IMG/VR virus record: IMGVR_UViG_3300022833_000252
Coordinates: 1-22,599 of that record
Length of the DNA stretch: 22,599 nucleotides
Origin: a virus
Direction: 5' to 3' (one strand)
Shown piece by piece: positions 7,076-13,460 of the stretch. The translations under genes and the position numbers were made by a program. The number at the start of each line of letters is the position of its first letter. Position 1 is the first letter of the stretch. The notes beneath the pieces are model-generated. The model worked only from the letters and a program-made list of their open reading frames with translations. It was not told where the DNA came from and searched no databases.

Positions 7076-8185
7076 ATGGCTACTACTCGCCGACGCGCTG
7101 TTGCGCACAATGCTCTGCAAACTTTTATGCAGAATTTCAATAATCCCTTTACTGTTGAACCTGCGTTCATTGACTGTAAAGAGATGAGTAAAAACTACAA
7201 AGACGGACTTGTTCCCCTGAGGGACATTGCTAAGGCAGTTGATGCGGTTATCGGTCCTTGGCAGGGACGAATCAATCAATACTTTAGGTTGATTAACTTA
7301 ACTCCATATTTTCAAGAAATACCAATAGATCACGTCTTTAGTCATCCGGCATTCAATCGAGACACAAGTCCGAATCATTGTGCAAAACTAGAAGCAGATT
7401 GGTTTGATCAGTTCGCTATGGTATCACTTGGTCTTAAAATGCCAGTCAAGTATGGCAACATTGTGCTGAATGCAGATAGTACTCATACAAGTACAAATCG
7501 AATCCGAATGGGCGCAAACATGTTGCCATTCTGGATTGCTGATGTTCCAGATCAAGGAGACTTTGACTCTACATTTGCGCTTGCATTGCTTATGGCTGGC
7601 CATTTGTTCTTGGCTATTAATGTGCGTAACAAACGAGGCGTTGATATTTTTGATCAACACTTTATTAAGGTAGCTACTGGTATCCACCCTGCTCCACAAA
7701 TTGATGCAGTTATTAACAAGGTAGCAGGCGTGGTTATTAAGCGGGCAGGTAACAAGATTACTGGTGCTATTCATAACTTAAACGAAACATATCAAACGTT
7801 TGACCTGGATGCTAGTACTGCACATCCAGGCCGTTTATTGCAGACTAGCCTAACGTGGTTAGCAACTAACTTCAGGCATCAAAGTATTGATGGTTGTTTG
7901 TTGACTAGCTTTGCTATGTTTATACAAGAAAATGAAGATGCTGGTATTAAGTTTACACAGAATCAGACAACTAACCTAGCAAAGGAATTGTCGCTGCGAT
8001 ATAATACTGCAAACAGTGCTCAATTAGAAATTAAGAAAGCCTGTTTGTTGTTAAACAAATCACGTCCGGGCTACACAGCACTAGACAGTAACTATGTTGT
8101 TAGCAACGGATTGTTGCACATTGCAAGGAAAATTGGATTGCCTTGTGTTCGCGATCAATTGGCACAATGGGAACAAGGATTCTAA
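7076..8185 (+). CDS. Hypothetical protein, possibly ParB/DUF6551-like
   Basis: This 369-residue soluble protein starts at ATG 7076 with AAAGGAAAC upstream, behind a consensus promoter. I do not firmly recognise it. The region about 85-200 has the order seen in ParB-like (DUF6551-type) phage proteins: a hydrophobic DQFAMVSLGLKMPVKY strand, IVLNADSTHTSTNRI where the family has DGQHR, a PFWIADVPD strand, then ALALLMAGHLFLAINVRNKR, which resembles the family's LF...N..R segment. The key GQHR residues are replaced by DSTHT, so if related it is degenerate. The C-terminal half is helical. It is cotranscribed with the gene at 8187, with a 1-nt gap. The ParB relationship is inference only. Confidence 0.75.
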   Translation: MATTRRRAVAHNALQTFMQNFNNPFTVEPAFIDCKEMSKNYKDGLVPLRDIAKAVDAVIGPWQGRINQYFRLINLTPYFQEIPIDHVFSHPAFNRDTSPNHCAKLEADWFDQFAMVSLGLKMPVKYGNIVLNADSTHTSTNRIRMGANMLPFWIADVPDQGDFDSTFALALLMAGHLFLAINVRNKRGVDIFDQHFIKVATGIHPAPQIDAVINKVAGVVIKRAGNKITGAIHNLNETYQTFDLDASTAHPGRLLQTSLTWLATNFRHQSIDGCLLTSFAMFIQENEDAGIKFTQNQTTNLAKELSLRYNTANSAQLEIKKACLLLNKSRPGYTALDSNYVVSNGLLHIARKIGLPCVRDQLAQWEQGF

Positions 8186-8186
8186 T

Positions 8187-8573
8187 ATGGCTTGGTACTA
8201 CACATTTAATCCTCTAGTGGTGCCTGAAGGCTTGCTGCACACTAAACCAGGCATTACTAATAGTTTTCCTCTTGGTCGACTGGGCAAGTATCAACTACCT
8301 TACGGACCGTTTTGGGAAGCAAGCTATACTTGGTTGTGCTATCACGAAGATCCAGCTGTGATTAAGTGGATCGAAGATAGTGTACTAGGGCACTTTCGTC
8401 ATCGTTGCTGTACACTTGGTGCAGGTATGACAGAATGGCTCATGCTCACTTCTTGGCAAGACGTTCGAGACTATGTCCTGTTAATCTGTAACGGCACTGG
8501 CATTACTATTATTGATTACGGTCCCGGACCGTGGACTGCTGTAAGAATTCAAGCCGAGTTACAAAGTAACTAA
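8187..8573 (+). CDS. T5orf172/GIY-YIG-like protein (tentative)
   Basis: This 128-residue protein starts at ATG 8187 with AAGGA 7 nt upstream; the frame is open further upstream inside the previous gene, but that start is not credible. The order KPGITNSFPLGRLGKYQ, then a hydrophobic strand, then AVIKWIEDSVLGHFRHRC and GMTEWLMLTSWQDVRDYV resembles T5orf172/MUG113 domains (KxGxT...R, E...H..F, EWF). That family is related to the GIY-YIG nucleases. The expected catalytic residues are only partly present (Arg in LGRL, Glu in WIED), so activity is uncertain. It lies downstream of, and is likely cotranscribed with, the 7076 gene. Confidence 0.7.
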   Translation: MAWYYTFNPLVVPEGLLHTKPGITNSFPLGRLGKYQLPYGPFWEASYTWLCYHEDPAVIKWIEDSVLGHFRHRCCTLGAGMTEWLMLTSWQDVRDYVLLICNGTGITIIDYGPGPWTAVRIQAELQSN

Positions 8574-8579
8574 TTGTGG

Positions 8580-8608
8580 TTGACAATTGTGTTTATAAAT
8601 AGTATACT
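8580..8608 (+). promoter_or_regulatory. Sigma70 promoter with embedded late octamer
   Basis: TTGACA (8580-8585), 17-nt spacer, TATACT (8603-8608). The exact T4-type late element TATAAATA occupies 8594-8601 within the spacer. The site serves the 21-residue microprotein at 8638. Confidence 0.85.
8594..8601 (+). promoter_or_regulatory. T4-type late promoter octamer within an early promoter
   Basis: TATAAATA occupies the 3' part of the spacer of the 8580-8608 sigma70 promoter, 37-44 nt before the microprotein ATG. The two elements overlap and could switch expression from early to late. Confidence 0.5.
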
Positions 8609-8637
8609 AAACTTGTTCATTTAAAAAGGAGAACATC

Positions 8638-8703
8638 ATGGCATATCGTGCAAAAAATGGTAGCGTTAAAGCAGCAGCTCGTCGAGCATTGCGTAGAAAG
8701 TAA
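8638..8703 (+). CDS. Basic 21-residue microprotein
   Basis: A 22-codon gene has its own promoter (8580-8608), a strong AAAAAGGAG ribosome site 7 nt before the ATG, and a strong intrinsic terminator 20 nt after the stop. The peptide starts MAYRAKNGSVKAAARRALRR and ends in Lys. It has at least eight Lys/Arg and no acidic residue, and looks like a short amphipathic Ala/Arg helix. Such a peptide could bind nucleic acid, RNA polymerase or membranes; nothing in the sequence decides which. The complete expression unit around it is the main reason to call it real. Confidence 0.75.
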   Translation: MAYRAKNGSVKAAARRALRRK

Positions 8704-8722
8704 TCATAGCAGCTTAACCGTT

Positions 8723-8749
8723 AAAAAAGCACCCCAGGGGTGCTTTTTT
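8723..8749 (+). terminator. Intrinsic terminator
   Basis: GCACCCC-AG-GGGTGC hairpin flanked by A6 and T7, a bidirectional-looking terminator ending the microprotein unit. Confidence 0.9.
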
Positions 8750-8772
8750 ACGTTCCTCGTTGAACGAATCAG

Positions 8773-8801
8773 TTGACAGCTAGCCCGTTTGATGCTATAA
8801 T
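8773..8801 (+). promoter_or_regulatory. Consensus sigma70 promoter
   Basis: TTGACA (8773-8778), 17-nt spacer, TATAAT (8796-8801). It is followed by the recurrent leader pattern ATATACATATTAACAGCAA and then AAAGG before the ATG at 8829. Confidence 0.92.
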
Positions 8802-8828
8802 ATATACATATTAACAGCAAAGGCAATC

Positions 8829-9173
8829 ATGCGTTATATTTTGGCAATGTGGAATCAAGAAGGGTTTGAGTGTCTGCAAGACATTACAGACAAGCATCCT
8901 GATAACTTTGAGAAGGGTCAAATTATGGACATCCTCAAAGCACAATCCAACCCACTCAGCCAGCAGCTATCCACAATGAAGCTACGTGCTGGATACAATA
9001 GTCAGCGATGCTACGAAATCTATGTGTTCAGTACAAATGATGCCCTAGAGTTCAAAGACCTTGAAGATTGGATGAACACTGACCCACAAAGCCTAGTTGA
9101 ATGGATCCGTGTTAATCACTACTCCAAAGTTTATAGCGACTACCGCCCAAAACACAAAATCAAAATCGTTTAA
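8829..9173 (+). CDS. Conserved phage hypothetical protein
   Basis: This 114-residue protein has its own consensus promoter and AAAGG 8 nt before the ATG. The N terminus RYILAMWNQEGFECLQDIT and the middle LRAGYNSQRCYEIYVFST match a hypothetical family I recall from T4-like marine phages. The end (DPQSLVEWIRVNHYSKVYSD) is helical. It is soluble with no recognisable catalytic motif. It lies 8 nt before the DNA ligase gene and is probably cotranscribed, which suggests a link to replication or nucleotide metabolism but proves none. Confidence 0.82.
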   Translation: MRYILAMWNQEGFECLQDITDKHPDNFEKGQIMDILKAQSNPLSQQLSTMKLRAGYNSQRCYEIYVFSTNDALEFKDLEDWMNTDPQSLVEWIRVNHYSKVYSDYRPKHKIKIV

Positions 9174-9181
9174 GGAATATA

Positions 9182-10504
9182 ATGCGCACCCAACCACAAG
9201 ATATTATTGCTCGTCTAGAGGCAGACAACAGTCGCCTGGCTAAAGAAGCTATCCTTGCAGAAGCTATGGAAGAAGGACTTGATGAGTTCTTTGAAGGTCT
9301 AGTTATGAGCCTAGACAAGCTGTACACCTTTGGTGTTAAAGTAGTTCCGTCTAAAGAATCTGCAGGTGGGCAGGGGCTGGCCTGGGCACAATTTAAAGAA
9401 CTAGCACTAGCCCTACGCAAGCGTGAGCTTACAGGACATGCGGCTCGTGATGCTATCGAATTGGCTATGGGGGTGGCCACCCAGGAGCAATGGAATGGCT
9501 GGTACCGTCGCATCCTTATCAAGGACATGCGAGCAGGCTTTGGTGAAAGCACTGTAAACAACGTGTCTAAAAAGAGCAAGAAAGAACAGTACAAGATTCC
9601 AGTGTTCGAATGTATGCTGGCCCATGACGGTGCTAAACACGAAAAGAAAATTGCTGGAAAAAAGCTACTAGAAAAGAAACTAGATGGTGTACGCTGTCTT
9701 ACAGTTGTAGACTTCGAAGCTCGCTCTGTTACTATGTACACACGTAATGGCAAAGAGCTTGTGAACTTTCCGCATATTGTCAAGGCCTTTGAAGACAACA
9801 TGGATAACTTTGGTCGTAGCTACGTGTTTGACGGTGAAGTTATGTCTAGCTCATTCCAAGAGCTTATGACCCAAGTACATCGTAAAAGCAACGTAGAAGC
9901 CTCTGATGCTGTGCTTAACCTGTTCGACATCTTGCCCTTGGTAGAGTTCAAGCAGGGCGAGAGCACCATGGGTCAGCGTAGGCGCTCAAATTTCCTTAAG
10001 GCCAACTTCAGCCAGATCTTTGCAGATGCAGGCTGTATTATCATTGTTCCGCAGATTGAAGTAGATCTGGACACAATGGTAGGCATGGTAGAGTTTCAGG
10101 ACTTTAACAAGCTGATGGTCGAGCAGGGCTACGAGGGTATCATGATCAAAGATGTAGATGCCCCCTACGAGTGCAAGCGTTCAGCAAGCTGGCTCAAGCA
10201 GAAGCCCTTTATTGAAGTATCACTGGAGGTAATAGATGTTGAAGAAGGTACTGGACGAAATATCGACAAACTTGGAGCTTTGGTTTGCTCCGGCATAGAC
10301 GATGGGAAGCAAATTACAGTCAATGTTGGTAGTGGCTTTAGTGACGTTAATCGAGATGAGCTTTGGGCTTGCCGTGATACTCTTGCTGGCCAGGTTGTTG
10401 AAGTAAGGGCTGATGCAGTCACGCAGAATCAGGATGGCACGTATAGCCTACGCTTTCCTAGATTCTTACGCTTCCGTGGATTTGTCAAGGGTGAAAAGAT
10501 CTAG
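9182..10504 (+). CDS. ATP-dependent DNA ligase
   Basis: This 440-residue ligase should seal nicks in phage DNA. Motif I is KKLDGVR with the adenylated Lys166. TRNGKELVNFPHI is motif III-like, FDGEVM (Glu219) is motif IIIa, EGIMIKD is motif IV, and WLKQKPFIEV covers motif V. The N-terminal helical region (1-150) and the OB-fold tail (EVSLEVIDVEEGTGRNIDKL, then RFPRFLRFR) fit viral ligases of the T4 gp30 type, though this one is about 45 residues shorter than T4 gp30. AAGGAATAT precedes the ATG. The gene is convergent with the YqgE-like gene, and the two stop codons share the palindrome CTAG (10501-10504). Confidence 0.95.
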   Translation: MRTQPQDIIARLEADNSRLAKEAILAEAMEEGLDEFFEGLVMSLDKLYTFGVKVVPSKESAGGQGLAWAQFKELALALRKRELTGHAARDAIELAMGVATQEQWNGWYRRILIKDMRAGFGESTVNNVSKKSKKEQYKIPVFECMLAHDGAKHEKKIAGKKLLEKKLDGVRCLTVVDFEARSVTMYTRNGKELVNFPHIVKAFEDNMDNFGRSYVFDGEVMSSSFQELMTQVHRKSNVEASDAVLNLFDILPLVEFKQGESTMGQRRRSNFLKANFSQIFADAGCIIIVPQIEVDLDTMVGMVEFQDFNKLMVEQGYEGIMIKDVDAPYECKRSASWLKQKPFIEVSLEVIDVEEGTGRNIDKLGALVCSGIDDGKQITVNVGSGFSDVNRDELWACRDTLAGQVVEVRADAVTQNQDGTYSLRFPRFLRFRGFVKGEKI

Positions 10505-11061
10505 AGCCAACTGTCTACAGCCTGGGCTCCGCTTAGTACTGTAGACGCTGTCCATAGGTCTTCTTGGGCTGATTCATATACCCACTCAGGCCCAGGGTTA
10601 CTGGCCACTAGCCAACTATTCTGCTTGCCCCCGGAACTAAGGCCATCTAGCTCTGCTTGTAGTTGTCCGGGTGCCCACGAGCAATAGCCAAGCATCATAC
10701 GAAACCGCTGGGGGTAATCGCCGTTGCTCATAGCTTCAAACATACTGATGTTAGAAGTCATACTCCAGTCTTCGTTGATTTCTTCTGTGTAGTCATCTAG
10801 ACTCCATTCTGAGTCATGTAACATCCACACAGTACCTGGGCTCATAGGGCCACCCCAGTACAAGGGAAAATTTAAATTGATATCAACCCCTGCTTCAACC
10901 ACTATGTCCTGTAGTGTATACTCAGTAGGTTTGTTTAAACATAGGGCAAATGTGCCCCTGCTTACTGCGTGTGTGAGCATTATCACCGCGTCATTAAAAC
11001 GCAGGTCTATCATGCCCGGAGGTGCTATAAGAAGATCGCCTGCGCGTGCAGTTACTGTCAT
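10501..11061 (-). CDS. YqgE/AlgH (UPF0301) family protein
   Basis: This 186-residue protein follows the YqgE/AlgH pattern: DLLIAPPGM at the start, FNDAVIMLTHA, GTFALCLNKPTEYTLQDI, YWGGPMSPGTVWMLH, MTSNISMFEAM and MLGYCSWAPGQLQAEL. The cellular function of the family is unsettled: AlgH was first described as an alginate regulator in Pseudomonas, and structures show a conserved surface pocket. It is not an enzyme I can assign. AGGAG is 7 nt upstream of the ATG. It is the last gene of a minus-strand run of four (lipoprotein, two small proteins, this). A late or lysis-related setting is possible, but only as inference. Confidence 0.88.
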   Translation of the reverse strand: MTVTARAGDLLIAPPGMIDLRFNDAVIMLTHAVSRGTFALCLNKPTEYTLQDIVVEAGVDINLNFPLYWGGPMSPGTVWMLHDSEWSLDDYTEEINEDWSMTSNISMFEAMSNGDYPQRFRMMLGYCSWAPGQLQAELDGLSSGGKQNSWLVASNPGPEWVYESAQEDLWTASTVLSGAQAVDSWL

Positions 11062-11089
11062 TGTGTTTAGCTCCTATTGTAAGATTATT

Positions 11090-11329
11090 TTATGACCAGT
11101 CTGGCAAGGGTCCACCGTACTTTTTGCCCTTGATTTTTTTACCTCTAACCTTGACTCTATCGCTGCCTACTTTGTGACTCTTGCCACCATCACGGCTACG
11201 ATAGCCCTGACTTTTGCAGGAACTTAATTGGCTAGCACCCAGAGCTGAGTCTGGCTTGCCACTTTGACAGAGACCGCGACTTGCAGGTTCTTCGTCTACT
11301 AAACGGTCTACAACTTCAAATATTTTCAT
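11090..11329 (-). CDS. Small basic phage protein (KxYGGPLPDW tail)
   Basis: This 79-residue protein begins MKIFEVVDRL. A segment follows with Cys residues and the order ASRGLCQSGKPDSALGASQ, CKSQGYRSRDG, and a lysine-rich KVRGKKIKGKKYGG end. I recall the same pattern of CxSxxxSxLGxSQxxSCKxQGxRxR with a basic GKKxKxKKYGG tail in small proteins of T4-like marine phages, often near structural genes. It has no signal peptide or membrane segment. The ribosome site is weak. The start is 3 nt after the previous stop, so it is probably translated by coupling. Function is unknown; nucleic-acid or capsid binding is suggested only by the charge. Confidence 0.8.
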   Translation of the reverse strand: MKIFEVVDRLVDEEPASRGLCQSGKPDSALGASQLSSCKSQGYRSRDGGKSHKVGSDRVKVRGKKIKGKKYGGPLPDWS

Positions 11330-11332
11330 AGT

Positions 11333-11566
11333 TTATGCTACCATACTTATGGCCATTACAGCCGTGACCAACATGTTCTTTAGTTCAACATTGTCCGCTT
11401 GTTTATTTAACTCCGCTGCCGAAACCAGATTTTGTACCAACTCCTGATACTCTGATTGCGATAGCCCTCCACCCTGATACTGATCGTTAATGGCCAGTGC
11501 CATAGCTGCCCGTGTTTCTGCCCATGGCCGTCCACATGTACTTAGTTGTTCCAATTGTTCACGCAT
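11333..11566 (-). CDS. Small hypothetical phage protein
   Basis: This 77-residue protein starts at ATG 11566 with AGGGAG 7 nt upstream; a TTG one codon earlier is less likely. The ATG shares one base with the lipoprotein stop (TGATG), so translation is probably coupled. The sequence is helical: REQLEQLSTCGRPWAETRAA, a QGGGLSQSEYQELVQNLVSA turn and helix, and a hydrophobic end MLVTAVMAISMVA. The tail is short for a transmembrane helix but could contact a membrane or a partner. Its place directly behind a lipoprotein gene could suggest a two-component envelope pair such as a spanin. However, it lacks the N-terminal anchor of an i-spanin, so I do not call it one. Confidence 0.72.
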   Translation of the reverse strand: MREQLEQLSTCGRPWAETRAAMALAINDQYQGGGLSQSEYQELVQNLVSAAELNKQADNVELKNMLVTAVMAISMVA

Positions 11567-11949
11567 CAATATCTCCCTAATACAGCCTTGGCGGCTCTTT
11601 CGCTTGTTTGTGTTAACAGCAGCTTGTTCAGTTCGCAGTAAGCCAAACTACCATCTCCACGCAGAACCCATCTCGCCACTATCTCCTGCATGGGCAGTAC
11701 TACTCGTATAACGTCCTGCTGCAAGAACCCTTTGGCACGACTGTACTCCATAAACCATGTTAAATCCTGCTGTATAGGCAGAATCTGTGCAGGCTGTGGC
11801 TGAGCACAATCTATGGCTATGACCTTGACTCGAACGTCTATTACTCTAGCACTTTGATTATGATCCCAAAATGAGGGAATCCAAGCTGTGACTGTGCTGC
11901 ACCCCGAAAGGAAGACTGTGATGCAGACCAGCAGGTTGTTCATACACAT
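11566..11949 (-). CDS. Phage lipoprotein
   Basis: This 127-residue protein starts at ATG 11949 (or MNNLL at 11943) with a short signal peptide (NNLLVCITVFLSGC) and lipobox LSGC. It should be exported and lipid-anchored. The mature part VIDVRVKVIAIDCAQPQPAQ, then TWFMEYSRAKGFLQQDVIRV, a VLPMQEIVARWVLR helix and a second Cys, resembles a lipoprotein family I recall from T4-like phages. Two Cys outside the lipobox (IDC and AYC) could form a disulfide in the periplasm. It heads the minus-strand run ending with the YqgE-like gene, and its stop overlaps the next start. No clear ribosome site or promoter is seen. An envelope role in lysis or superinfection exclusion is possible. Confidence 0.78.
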   Translation of the reverse strand: MCMNNLLVCITVFLSGCSTVTAWIPSFWDHNQSARVIDVRVKVIAIDCAQPQPAQILPIQQDLTWFMEYSRAKGFLQQDVIRVVLPMQEIVARWVLRGDGSLAYCELNKLLLTQTSERAAKAVLGRY

Positions 11950-11963
11950 ATTTAACTCAATGG

Positions 11964-11992
11964 TTGCAGTTTCAGAGTTTTTCCTGTATAAT
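11964..11992 (+). promoter_or_regulatory. Sigma70 promoter giving a predicted leaderless mRNA
   Basis: TTGCAG (11964-11969), 17-nt spacer, TATAAT (11987-11992). The ATG of the next gene is at 11999, exactly 6 nt after the -10 box, at the expected transcription start. Confidence 0.8.
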
Positions 11993-11998
11993 ATACAG

Positions 11999-12574
11999 AT
12001 GACCACACACTATATACACCCCCTGAACAAGCACCAGTTGATCATTAGAGACATACTGTGTGCGCACAACCCCAAGTACCAGGGCCGTGAACAAGAGCTA
12101 ATGGAAGATTGGGGGCTGTTCAATGTGGAACGTATAGTGGAAGAACAGATGGCTGCGCTGGGTGGATATGATCGTGTGGATGCCACGGGCTATGACAATT
12201 CAGACTACTCGGAAACCAAAACAGGCACTGTTCGCCGCCATGATCGAACTGCCACTATCACCAGCATATTGACCGAACGAACACGCACTGCCAAAGTAGG
12301 TGACATACGTGCTGTGATGTACAATGAGTTTACTGAAAGACTGGACTACTTCTTTCTGCCCAAAGCCTATTGGGAAACTATCAGAGAATACGGTAAGAGC
12401 AACAGTGACATACTGCGTGCCCGTTACAGTCCCAGCACAGATAGCATACACAAATGGCAGGACCATCGTGTGGATAGTTTTCTAGAACTGGCTGTTAAAC
12501 TGTCAACAGTGTCTAGTCCATACGAATACCGAGAACTAGATACTCCAAAGAATACCTTATTCGACTGGACATGA
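11999..12574 (+). CDS. Hypothetical protein, paralogue of 15161 gene, possible PD-(D/E)XK fold
   Basis: This 191-residue protein starts at ATG 11999; the frame is open upstream, but the promoter position makes earlier starts unlikely. It aligns along its length with the product of 15161-15673: FNVERIVEEQMAALGGY versus FNVERLVEESLAAVGPY, then a D-rich stretch ending in ETKTGTVR versus DSKTASIR, then GDIRAVMYN and LDYFFLPKAYW versus GALRCTIYN and LRYYFLPKRMW. The Asp66/Asp69 ... Glu72-x-Lys74 arrangement between two strands fits a PD-(D/E)XK nuclease core, with a helix Glu (VERIVEE) upstream. This is an inference; no family name is certain. Expression is predicted from a leaderless transcript. 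Confidence 0.82.
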   Translation: MTTHYIHPLNKHQLIIRDILCAHNPKYQGREQELMEDWGLFNVERIVEEQMAALGGYDRVDATGYDNSDYSETKTGTVRRHDRTATITSILTERTRTAKVGDIRAVMYNEFTERLDYFFLPKAYWETIREYGKSNSDILRARYSPSTDSIHKWQDHRVDSFLELAVKLSTVSSPYEYRELDTPKNTLFDWT

Positions 12575-12583
12575 AGCCGTAGT

Positions 12584-12609
12584 TGCGCCGAGCGCCCGCG
12601 CAGATTTTT
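12584..12609 (+). terminator. Possible intrinsic terminator
   Basis: TGCGC (12584-12588) pairs with GCGCA (12598-12602) across a 9-nt loop, followed by GATTTTT. It lies 10 nt after the 12574 stop and touches the stop of the convergent gene. The stem is short. Confidence 0.45.
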
Positions 12610-12824
12610 CACACACGATCTAGTTCAGGTGCAGCACGAAGTAGAGGAAAAGCCAGCACTAGGACACAGCAGTATTTCGGGGGAATCCAAAAAAGATATA
12701 GTCCCTGATCCCGTATTTCAACTAGACCAGAATGCTGTTGTACCAGCTGCCATACTGCTTCGGGATCTGATGCTGCCCAATAAGGTAACTTGTAGCAGCA
12801 TAGTTTAGTTAGTTTCTCAGTCAT
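12609..12824 (-). CDS. Small hypothetical protein
   Basis: This 71-residue minus-strand frame starts at ATG 12824. The composition is protein-like: LPYWAASDPEAVWQLVQQHS, then VEIRDQGLYLFWIPPKYCCV and a hydrophobic LVLAFPLLRAAPELDRV end. The order (aromatic strand, helix, strand, FW-P turn, hydrophobic helix) looks like a small folded domain rather than an antisense artefact, and no plus-strand gene overlaps it. A TATACT -10 box lies at 12844-12839 on the minus strand, but no -35 or Shine-Dalgarno is seen. It converges with the 11999 gene. I do not recognise the family. Confidence 0.55.
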   Translation of the reverse strand: MTEKLTKLCCYKLPYWAASDPEAVWQLVQQHSGLVEIRDQGLYLFWIPPKYCCVLVLAFPLLRAAPELDRV

Positions 12825-12887
12825 ATCTAGCTGTATATAGTATAACTATGTGTGTAGAGAATACTATACTGAGAGAACCTAAACACA

Positions 12888-12977
12888 ATGAATACTAAAT
12901 TAACCACCTTGATAGTGAGCATAGCAGCAGCCTTGATCTGGATCGCAGGTTACTTAGCAGGCTCTGCACAGCTCTAA
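12888..12977 (+). CDS. Possible 29-residue membrane micro-ORF
   Basis: The frame begins MNTKLTTLIVSIAAALIWIA and ends GYLAGSAQL: one transmembrane helix with a short positive N terminus. It starts 18 nt after a TATACTGAG element (12865-12873). GAGAGA lies about 10 nt before the ATG, a weak ribosome site. The first three codons (ATGAATACT) are identical to those of the micro-ORF at 13461. Small membrane peptides are common in phage early regions, but coding is not proved. Confidence 0.4.
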   Translation: MNTKLTTLIVSIAAALIWIAGYLAGSAQL

Positions 12978-12978
12978 C

Positions 12979-12994
12979 TAGTGTATATACACTA
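12979..12994. repeat. 16-bp perfect palindrome
   Basis: TAGTGTATATACACTA is fully self-complementary and lies 1 nt after the stop of the 12888 micro-ORF, immediately before a TATACTGAC element. The size and symmetry suit a dimeric DNA-binding protein. Confidence 0.6.
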
Positions 12995-13067
12995 TACTGA
13001 CTATACACACTATATACAATATACAGCATATACCACGAAGGGGGTGGCTGTAGTGTAGGGTAGAGTA

Positions 13068-13147
13068 CGGTGAATCCAGGTTGGCAACGGTGAATCCAGG
13101 TTGGCAACGGTGAATCCAGGTTGGCAACGGTGAATCCAGGTTGGCAC
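13068..13147. repeat. Four tandem 20-bp repeats (iteron-like)
   Basis: The unit CGGTGAATCCAGGTTGGCAA occurs at 13068, 13088, 13108 and 13128. The first three are identical and the fourth differs only in its last base. The 20-bp period places every copy on nearly the same helix face and is not a multiple of three, which argues against coding. There are no spacers, so this is not a CRISPR array. Confidence 0.95.
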
Positions 13148-13177
13148 CATTTGAACTATGCCTCTCACGCCATTGTT

Positions 13178-13207
13178 CAAGATTGTGCAAAAAAGTGCAA
13201 GATTGTG
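13178..13207. repeat. Direct repeat pair at 20-bp phase
   Basis: CAAGATTGTG occurs at 13178-13187 and 13198-13207, exactly 20 bp apart, 31 bp after the tandem array. The shared 20-bp phase suggests the two repeat sets are read by related or cooperating proteins. Confidence 0.7.
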
Positions 13208-13460
13208 TGATATTCTGGACCAAACGACTCAAACGGTTGGGTTTACAGGGTCTAGATCGCCTGGTTCTCCACAGTTTTACCACCATGATTCTGTCGATTC
13301 TACCGTGTTCGCGACCTCTTTATCCTGCTCTACGGTTAACCCACAGTGGCCCCGCTGCGCATATACAGTAATAATCACGCTATACTGACTATACAGTATG
13401 TGGTCACAGGCAGTATATAGTGCGTATACTATATCTAGACTAATATCACTATATACTAGC

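Larger units (their letters stand above)
12978..13460. other. AT-rich, repeat-rich region without a convincing gene
   Basis: This stretch holds TATAC-rich palindromes (for example TAGTGTATATACACTA at 12979-12994, ATATAGT-N6-ACTATAT at 13415-13434 and ATACTG-N6-CAGTAT near 13382-13399). It also holds four tandem 20-bp repeats (13068-13147) and a second pair of repeats at 20-bp phase (13178-13207). Frames of 70-100 codons cross it on both strands, but they read through non-triplet repeats and carry no ribosome sites, so I regard them as chance. It could be a replication origin or a regulatory locus. Confidence 0.6.

Noticed and set aside
7424-7774. 116-residue minus-strand frame inside the 7076 gene
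   Set aside because: Cys/Asn/Ser-rich antisense shadow; the plus-strand frame has promoter, ribosome site and full length.
9160-9801. 213-residue minus-strand frame opposite DNA ligase
   Set aside because: It is Ser/Arg-rich shadow translation of a clearly coding ligase gene.
11333-11949. Spanin pair (lipoprotein plus small protein)
   Set aside because: The lipoprotein is too large for a usual o-spanin, and the partner lacks an N-terminal membrane anchor and coiled coil.
11888-11998. N-terminal extension of the 11999 gene
   Set aside because: It overlaps the promoter and the divergent lipoprotein gene; its sequence has no similarity to the paralogue.
13068-13147. CRISPR-like array
   Set aside because: The repeats are directly adjacent with no unique spacers, and no cas genes are present.
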